NCBI GenBank assembly: GCA_934045075.1
Contig: OW203738.1
Span: 248,001 to 312,000 of the forward strand
Origin: Yponomeuta sedellus
Taxonomy: Eukaryota > Arthropoda > Insecta > Lepidoptera > Yponomeutidae
Direction: 5' to 3'
DNA: 64,000 bases
A model generated the notes under the pieces. The model saw nothing but the letters and a program-made list of their open reading frames with translations. It was not told the origin of the DNA and searched no databases. The position numbers and the translations under genes were made by a program. Positions 58,028 through 64,000 of the stretch are shown here, piece by piece; the stretch's first letter is position 1; each line of letters starts with the position of its first letter.

Positions 58028-58190
58028 AATCAGGAAAACATCGTGAAGAAACCTGAGGGAGGTATTTGAATACCTCGGGGCTTGAAATTACTAATCCGGA
58101 GGGGCACGCGCGGTAATTAAGCCCATACAGTCGCTCTGTGAGAAGATCTGTCCCGTGCAGGGGGATTTTATAGGCTGCATAAAAAGGTAA
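58028..58190 (+). repeat. SINE family B, core and tail
   Basis: GGAAAACATCGTGAAGAAAC, CTTGAAATTACTAATCCGGA and GTCCCGTGCAGGGGGATTTT; head absent. Confidence 0.7.
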
Positions 58191-58338
58191 AAAAAGACCA
58201 AAAATAAAAAGATTTCATTTTTTTATTTATGTGTACAAAAAAGAATATTCTACCTGACTGACTAAATAGACAAGAGAATCAGAAACTACCCTAAGCCAAA
58301 CGTACGTGTGTGTGGAGCAACTAATGAATATTGTCGTA

Positions 58339-58539
58339 TTTTTGAACTAAAACTTTCGTAAGCACATCACATTGTAGACTTTTAGTCCGGATCTACTTAC
58401 GGGTGTTGTTATATCGGAAGAGTCCGACCAGGTTTCGCTCCGATTCGCAGAGCTTAATCATGGTGAGCAGTGACGGAGCTCGCGTCGTCAGATGCTCGTC
58501 TCACCATGATTAAGCAAGTAGATCCGGACTAAAAGTCAT
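58339..58539. mobile_element. Foldback element, copy 2
   Basis: Same left end as copy 1 (TTTTTGAACTAAAACTTTCG) and same left arm through CGCAGAGCTTAATCATGGTG. The right arm is shorter: TCACCATGATTAAGC is joined to AAGTAGATCCGGACTAAAAG, so about 60 bp of the arm are missing. Flanks AATATTGTCGTA (58327-58338) and AATATTGCCGTA (58540-58551) form a 12-bp TSD with one mismatch. Confidence 0.85.
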
Positions 58540-58551
58540 AATATTGCCGTA

Positions 58552-59807
58552 GTTATTCGTAGCCGTAAGTCGTAGTTATTTTTTGCCAAGTTTGAGGCAA
58601 ACCCTGGTCTCTGTCTATTCCTGCGGCAAACAAGCGTGAGTTCATCTATACTACCGAGTACGTCTCCCGAAATTCATCCAGCCGACGTATATCCCTACCT
58701 CAAAAATGCGCAGGTCTTTAAACAAGGCGATTAGACCTTTAAATTGGGCAACCGTTTTTCTACCTTGAATAATTCAATTTTCCCTTCAATAAAAAAACCG
58801 TGCGGATGGTTTTTGTGAAATTATTTATAAAGCTTTACGATTGTGTTAAATTTTTAACTGACTTGTCCTATGTTAGATAATGATTTACTGGATACTTCAA
58901 AAGTCATGTAGCGCGTAAAACGCGAATAATATAAAAACGTAAAATAATGTAATAATCACGCTAATATTACAAAGGCCAAATTTTGTGAGTGTGTATGTTT
59001 GTGACTACTTCATGCCTAAACGGCTAGACCGATTTTAATAAAATTTGGTATTGAGTTATCTGACACCCTGTATTAACACATAGATTATGTTTTACTTTGA
59101 GAAAATACCTTATTCCCATAGGAAAATCAAAGAACCGCGAGTAACAGCGCGGGGAATGGCGCGAAAATAAATCGAAACAATACAATTTAGGAACTACACC
59201 TGGTTTCAAACTAGAATATCTTGGGTGATGGTAACCTGGCAATGATATCACAAACATGGGTAAATACCAAAACTGAGATATTTTTCACAAATCAAGTACG
59301 GGGTCCTCTAGTGGGGACCGAAGGATACCAGTTTTGGTCGTCAAGCGCGTTAACCGCAAGACCAACTAGGCAGTCGAAATTTATAGCAAAACACAAACGC
59401 CAATTGACTTGTGTCCAGAATTGGACATTCCAGAGTTACCCTGCAGTAAACTGACGAAGTGCAATTTCCAATCAGCCGAGTGATCCGCCCGTCCCGAGAC
59501 TGCTGACTTGTCAGTCTGTTCCTATCGATCTGGCTAGAACCACCGATATTGACCAGAAGTTTTTGCATTTGCATTCCGGGATCTTCTAGTTTCTACCAAT
59601 CTTTTGTAGGATCGGATTTCTCGACGCATATCGTGGCAATTGGCTCTCTAATCTGTGCCTACCCATCAGAGGTACGAGTGTGAGCTTATACTTAGATAGA
59701 GTGATCTAAATAAAGTGCTGTAAAGTTCAACAGAAAGTGTGTAATTTTAGATATTGGTTACGGATTAACGCATTAATTGTGTAAGAATAAGTATTTGTAA
59801 GTGATTC
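58552..59807. other. Mostly unassigned DNA
   Basis: A diverged CATCACGCC-family fragment in reverse (ATCGTGGCAATTGGCTCTC, CTACCCATCAGAGGTACGAG) lies at about 59600-59690. No gene is recognised. Confidence 0.45.
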
Positions 59808-59990
59808 GATATCAACCCCACTGCTGAGGCACGGGTCTCGTACTGCATCGCAGGAAGCTTAGGCCATACTCTACCACGGGGGCCAGTTCCGAGTTGTTGG
59901 AGGATTGTAAGACAGTGGCGAGCCTTACTGTAGAAGTTATCATGGCTTAACGACTGACATTACAAGACAGCCAGCACCAACGAAAGTGAT
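59808..59990 (-). repeat. 5S-related SINE, 3' part
   Basis: CGATATCAACCCCACTGCTG to GACAGCCAGCACCAACG. AAGTGATT occurs on both sides (about 59800 and 59983) as a short possible TSD. Confidence 0.75.
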
Positions 59991-60129
59991 TGACTCCATG
60001 CAAAAAAAACATGAGTAAAGATTGTGTATAATAAAATCCTTAGGTAGGTAATTTTTTTTGGATTATTAAATGCGCATATATAGTCATATATTTAGCAGGT
60101 CTCATCGCTATTATTTATTAGGCACAACG

Positions 60130-60176
60130 TAATTACTTAAGATAAGATAAGAATATTCTTTATTGTAAACCAGAGC
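60130..60176 (-). repeat. (TTATC)n LINE tail used as target
   Basis: GATAAGATAAGAATATTCTT and TATTGTAAACCAGAGC on the plus strand are the reverse of the CTCTGGTGTACAATAAAG tail. The 5S-related SINE inserted here. Confidence 0.7.
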
Positions 60177-60535
60177 GCTCGTGGCCTAGGCGAACCGAGT
60201 GATTGGAATCAATCACGTGGTTAAGCAACACAGGCGCGGTAAGGTACGGGATGGGTGAGCGTCCCGTGTCTACCGCTAGTGGCATTTTTTCCGAGCGCTT
60301 CCGTGCTTCGCAAGGCACGTTAAGCCGTTGGTGCCGGCTGTCATATAATGGCAGTCGTTAAGCCATGTCAGAGGCCTTATGGGCGGCTTGGTAACTTCTG
60401 ACAGTAAGGCCCGCCACTGTCTTACAATCCTCCACCAACCCGGACTTGGCCCCCGTGGTGGAGTATGGCCTAACCTTCCTGCGATGTAGGAAGAGACCCG
60501 TGCCCCAGCAGTGGGGACATATAAGGGTTGATAAC
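60177..60535 (+). repeat. Full-length 5S rRNA-related SINE with 12-bp TSD
   Basis: GTAAACCAGAGC at 60165-60176 is repeated at 60536-60547 and fixes the element as 359 bp. Its start GCTCGTGGCCTAGGCGAACC is followed by a hairpin-like GTGATTGGAATCAATCAC and a block collinear with the 5S rRNA internal control region (GGTTAAGCAACACAGGCGCG, then GGATGGGTGAGCG). The body contains GCATTTTTTCCGAGCGCTTC. The tail, CGTGCCCCAGCAGTGGGGAC with GGGTTGAT, resembles LINE 3' ends in this window. Transcription by Pol III from the 5S-type promoter and mobilisation by an RTE-like LINE are inferred. Confidence 0.85.
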
Positions 60536-60639
60536 GTAAACCAGAGCACATATTTAATTGCTTTAATTGCTGACATTACGGCAACGTTGGCTACGAGTAG
60601 ACGAAAGTAGCGAGTTCAGTCATAAATCATTTTTTTAGT

Positions 60640-60752
60640 CTATATACGTCCCACTGCACCACACGCCTTCTCTCAGGAAGAGAGAGTTTGGGCTTAATTA
60701 TCACGCGCCCACCGCGGAATGGCAATTTCAAGCGCTGAGGTAGGTAATAAAA
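60640..60752 (-). repeat. SINE family B, 3' half
   Basis: CTATATACGTCCCACTGCAC to GGCAATTTCAAGCGCTGAGG, reverse orientation. Confidence 0.75.
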
Positions 60753-61103
60753 AGTTTAATTCAAACAACACTTTCTATTCATTCCCGCAATCCTGAAAGT
60801 TGAGGGCAACCCAATCCCTCAGAAAGGGGTCCCGGCTTAGTATTTGGATAAGATTTGTAGAATAACATTTCCAACCACTTGCACAAAAGGAAACCCCGAG
60901 GCTACAATCCCTAACAATATCCTTCTCCGCTTAAAGGCACCCCTTAGAACCGATTTTAAACTGAAATCGATACACAAAGAGTTTGCGACGCATATTTCTG
61001 TTTTCCGTCGAATCTTCGAGAGTCGGAACCGCATGGGGTGAAGCTGTAGGTATCTGCGGTCTTGCCATGTATACTGGACCTCTTGTCGACCTAAATATCT
61101 ATA
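60753..61103. other. Unassigned DNA
   Basis: No gene or repeat recognised; small overlapping open frames only. Confidence 0.4.
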
Positions 61104-61168
61104 CGAGGGCGGCACTGAAAATTTTAGGAATCAAGGAAGTGACAAAACATTACTATTTAAAGATGTAT

Positions 61169-61647
61169 TTATTGCTTTTCGAAGTATTCTCCGCAATTTG
61201 ACACATTTTTCGATACGATGGAACCAATCATTGAAGCAACCATTCTTTTCGGAATTGCGGTCTCCAAAATGGCCGTTTTGTAGGCCTCCACAGCTTCTTC
61301 AGGTGATGAAAATCTCTGACCATGCAATTTATTTTTTATTTTAGGGATAGTATAGAAATCATTAGGGCTTAGGTCGGGGCTGCACGGCGGATGTTCTAAT
61401 AATTCTATGGTTTCTTGCTCTAAAAACTCTTTTGTTCTGTGCGCGGTGTAAGAACTCGCATTGTCGTGATGGAGGATCATCATCCTCCATCACGACAATG
61501 CGACGGCGGTTGCAGTTCTCTTTACGGAGTTCAGAAACGACCTGTGGCAAACAAATGCTAGCGTACCATTCTGCATTAACCGTTCTTTGTACCTCAAGAG
61601 GAATAGTCGCAACATGGCCGGTTTTGGAGACAAACGTGGCCCATCAT
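61169..61647 (-). pseudogene. Mariner (DD34D) transposase, broken
   Basis: The N-terminal side of the remnant reads TFVSKTGHVATIPLEVQRTV and PQVVSELRKENCNRRRI. The other part reads HHDNASSYTAHRTKEFLEQ, IELLEHPPCSPDLSPNDF and KIKNKLHGQRFSSPEEAVEA, ending CGEYFEKQ. Between D of HHDN and D of PNDF there are exactly 34 residues, the mariner D34D signature. The first catalytic D is lost by truncation. A 46-bp perfect hairpin shifts the frame directly before HHDN, and further shifts garble the stretch after ILET. It cannot be functional. Confidence 0.9.
61457..61502. repeat. Perfect 21-bp hairpin inside the mariner gene
   Basis: CGCATTGTCGTGATGGAGGAT, four-base loop, then the exact reverse complement. 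One arm is normal transposase sequence (codons around the catalytic HHDN); the other is an inverted duplicate of it. Confidence 0.93.
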
Positions 61648-61826
61648 TTTTTTTTATTTAGTTATTTAAGGCACATAAGTGTATAAGTGTACATAGTTAA
61701 TTTAAACAAATCAAAATCACAAAGACCTGGGAGGTGTATGCGTGATTTTCGGAGTGCACTCTATACAATACACAACCGTTTATATTATATAATATGGTAA
61801 TAAACATTAAGTTAATTAACTTAATC

Positions 61827-61862
61827 CCGGATTCACTTATTCGCTTACGTAAGTGAATCCGG
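61827..61862. repeat. Perfect 13-bp hairpin
   Basis: CCGGATTCACTTA and its complement around TTCGCTTACG. Nothing else is recognised near it. Confidence 0.85.
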
Positions 61863-61924
61863 AATCAAGAAGGTAAGTTCGAACGTTTTGCAACACTCCG
61901 TGAACGAAAAATTTTTGTTGGCTT

Positions 61925-62065
61925 TAACTCATTTACTGCTATGAAGGGAAATATCGTGAGGTAACTCTAGTGTCTGAAATATTAACACACCTTGGCGCTT
62001 CCTATGTACAATGGCCAAACTATGAGGCAACTATGAGGTCTAACTAACATCTTCTTTACCACAAC
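61925..62065 (+). repeat. SINE family B, core and tail
   Basis: GAAGGGAAATATCGTGAGGT, ACAATGGCCAAACTATGAGG (with AACTATGAGG repeated) and TCTAACTAACATC. Confidence 0.7.
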
Positions 62066-62189
62066 AGATTCCCAAAAGAATGTGGTTTAAATTGTCTCAT
62101 TTTGAAAGATGAAGTGGTCATATTGATCTGTCTAAATTTTGTAATGTATTCTTGTGATTTTTCTGCAACGAACAGCAATCACCAATCGC

Positions 62190-62308
62190 TACCCCCGTTC
62201 CGCTCGAGTGCCCCGCCGGCGCCCGCGGGGCCGCTAACGAAGCGGTGCCCGCGGCGCGGGCCGGCCACGCGGCACGCGGCGGGGCGGAGCCCTAGCTCTG
62301 GGCTGAGC
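62190..62308. other. GC-rich island
   Basis: CCCCGCCGGCGCCCGCGGGG and GCGGCACGCGGCGGGGCGGA in otherwise AT-rich DNA; no coding evidence. Confidence 0.5.
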
Positions 62309-62366
62309 GGTAATGAATCACTGATACACCACCCCCGGCTGGGTGGTGTATCAGTGATTCATTACC
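62309..62366. repeat. Perfect 26-bp hairpin, 6-nt loop
   Basis: GGTAATGAATCACTGATACA plus CCACCC is exactly mirrored after CCGGCT. It directly borders the GC-rich island. Confidence 0.93.
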
Positions 62367-62442
62367 ACACCGCACTGGAGACTTTAAAGCTCGCACAGTA
62401 ATTTTAAATATGTTTTATTATAGTTATTAATTCAAGGAAGCG

Positions 62443-63030
62443 CTCGTGGGTTAGTGGAACGAGTGATTGGAATCAATCACTGGGTTAAGAAACAGAAAGC
62501 GCGGTCAGGTGCTGGATTGGTGACCATCCAGTGATTATACTATTTTTATTTTTAATGCACTAACCCGTGCTAAGGACAATGTTAATGCCTGTACGTAATA
62601 CAGAGAATAGTGTAAAGAGGTTCGAAATTTCACTGATGCGGGTCAGTCGCCCATTAGCTCAGTTGGTTAGAGCGCTGACACGGATAGCCAGAGGTCGCGG
62701 GTTCGAATCCCGGCATGGGTGGGTGGAATTTTTAGCCTCTAAATAGGTTTTTAAAACCATCCAGTGACTACCGCTAGCGGAATTTTCCCGTGCTTCGCAG
62801 GGTACGTTAAGCCATTTTTTCCGGCTGTCATGTAATGGCAGTCGTTAAGCCATGTCAGAGGCCTTATAAGCGGTTTGACAGCTTCTGAAAGTAAGGCCCG
62901 ACACTGTGTTACAAACGTTTACCAACCCGGACTTGGCCCTCGAAGTGGAGTATGGCCTAACCTTCCTGCTTTACAGGAAGAGACCCGTGCCGCGGCAGTG
63001 GGGACATACAAGGGCTGAAGTCAAGACTTA
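62443..63030 (+). repeat. 5S-related SINE interrupted by a family A insertion
   Basis: The left part runs from GCGCTCGTGGGTTAGTGGAA through GGGTTAAGAAAC and GCGCGGTCAGGTGCTGGATT. The right part resumes at CCATCCAGTGACTACCGCTA and runs to CAGTGGGGACATACAAGGGC. The intervening 62535-62755 is a family A composite with a 12-bp TSD made from this SINE's own bases. Confidence 0.88.
62535..62755. repeat. Family A inverted composite with 12-bp TSD
   Basis: ACCATCCAGTGA at 62523-62534 and 62756-62767. The left end is the reversed A-rich tail (TTATACTATTTTTATTTTTA to GGACAATGTTAA). The rest is in direct orientation from TGCCTGTACGTAATACAGAG through the tRNA-like head to AAATAGGTTTTTAAA. Both ends are thus 3'-type ends. 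Confidence 0.9.
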
Positions 63031-63178
63031 CTAACAGTAAAGAATATTATTCTAAATTTAGATCCCAACTTGACTTGTTATTGACCTTGACGTAAGATTT
63101 TGAGATACGTAAATAAAGAATGATCAGTTATTGACATGCAAGATTTACAATTTTTGTAATTATGTAGAGAGAAGTTGA

Positions 63179-64000
63179 CCTAAAAAGTATATATATAATG
63201 CACTCGTATCCTACCTAGAAAAATTCTCTTTACTGACCGAAGAACAAAAACGTTTTCGTAAAGGCAAAACAATAAATATGGCAGTTTATGAATTTTTAAA
63301 ATATGTGACAACGAGTATGAATAAAAGAAAACCTATTTTTGCTCTGTATATGGATATGACTAAGGCATTTGACTACGTGAACCATAAGACACTGATTCAA
63401 AAGCTTGAAACCTATGGTATCAGAGGAAATATTCTAAATCTTATCGAATCATATCTAAGCGACAGGACCCAGTCTACCGAAATATCTAGAATTAACATTA
63501 AATCTAAAAGTGAATTAAAGTTCTTGTCAAACTCAAGACAAGTACAATGTGGCGTGCCTCAAAAAAGTGTTTTGGGACCCCTCCTCTTTATAATTTACAT
63601 TAATGACCTCCCCAAATATGTATCTAGTCCCATGACTTTATTTGCTGACGACAGTACTGTAATTATTGAATGCAATGAACTTGATGATAATGAAAACAAA
63701 ATAAATGACATACTAAAAGACATAATTAGTTGGATGACTAACAATAATTTACTGGTTAATTTGGAAAAAATTAACCAGCGTACATCTAAACTTGACAAAT
63801 TGAATATTGAATATAATGGGACATCTATCAAACAAGTTGAGACCACTAGATTCTTAGGGTTAACCATAGATAGTAAGTTATGTTGGAAGCAACAAATAAA
63901 AACAATGAGTGAGAAGCTGAGCACATTTGCATTCTTGTTATTCAAATTGTCAAAAATTCTTAGCACAAAAAACTGCCTTACAGCCTACCATGGGTTTGTC
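63179..64000 (+). pseudogene. LINE reverse transcriptase, 5'-truncated, running off the window
   Basis: Open without a stop from 63179 to the window end; homology starts near ALVSYLEKFSLLTEEQK (63200). It contains FRKGKTINMAVYEFLKYV, motif A LYMDMTKAFD (catalytic D codon 63353-63355), motif B CGVPQKSVLGPLLFIIYIND, motif C FADDS (D codons 63647-63652), and TTRFLGLTIDSKLCWK. In motif B the usual GVPQGS has K (codon 63563-63565) instead of G, so the enzyme is probably impaired. No start codon or endonuclease domain is seen upstream. It is a Jockey/CR1-like RT, related to but distinct from the relic at 5963-8095. Confidence 0.9.

Larger units (their letters stand above)
61104..61647 (-). mobile_element. 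Mariner element, truncated
   Basis: One terminal repeat is present at 61104 (CGAGGGCGGCACTGAAAATT, next to a TA). The transposase reads on the minus strand and stops being recognisable near 61647, where AT-rich DNA begins. The other terminus and the N-terminal half of the transposase are missing. Confidence 0.8.

Noticed and set aside
62620..62660. Hammerhead ribozyme core (CTGATG near GAAA) in family A
   Set aside because: CACTGATG and GAAATTT are present but in the wrong order and spacing. The A after CTGATG is missing and no helix II is formed.

Overview
The window looks like repeat-rich intergenic or intronic DNA of a moth or butterfly (Lepidoptera). This is an inference from AT-rich sequence, tRNA-derived SINEs of lepidopteran type, LINE tails with the CTGCTGGACATAG/CCCAGCAGTGGG motifs, the CCGTCCGTC...ACTTGGCCGG repeat, and BEL, mariner, hAT and TTAA elements. 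I found no cellular protein-coding gene and no functional tRNA or rRNA gene. Nearly everything recognisable is a mobile element or a relic of one.

Layout. 0-5.9 kb: SINE pieces and AT-rich unique DNA. 5.9-8.5 kb: a LINE inserted into a SINE, itself gutted and carrying a MITE. 8.5-20 kb: sparse repeats, two MITEs and several GC-rich islands beside homeobox-type TAATTA motifs. 20-31 kb: dense nested repeats, including a TTAA-bounded element, a 94-nt poly(T) tract ending a young LINE copy with a 16-bp target-site duplication (TSD), and a hAT-type element with an 8-bp TSD. 35.2-41.0 kb: an almost complete BEL/Pao LTR retrotransposon with nearly identical LTRs and one frameshift near the end of pol. 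41.7 and 58.3 kb: two copies of a foldback element with 12-bp TSDs. 45-55 kb: LINE relics and many SINEs. 60-64 kb: a full-length 5S-rRNA-related SINE, a mariner relic damaged by a perfect hairpin, and the start of another LINE reverse transcriptase that runs off the window.

The most unusual element is a tRNA-like repeat (here 'family A', unit 309 bp) seen at about 19 loci. It carries good Pol III A and B boxes in the middle of the unit. It occurs as head-to-tail dimers and as a trimer flanked by one 13-bp TSD, so the multimer appears to have inserted as a single event. It also occurs as inverted composites whose two outer ends are both RNA-3'-type ends. No copy shows a clean 5' end: whenever the start of a unit is present, the tail of a preceding unit is attached. 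Insertion of multimeric (or circular) RNA, sometimes primed from both sides of the break, would explain this.

A second theme is an excess of perfect, short-loop inverted repeats, suggesting recurrent template-switch or snap-back synthesis. A third is a SINE family whose head matches the internal-promoter half of 5S rRNA and whose tail resembles local LINE 3' ends.

All family names are from motif recognition by eye. No database search was possible.
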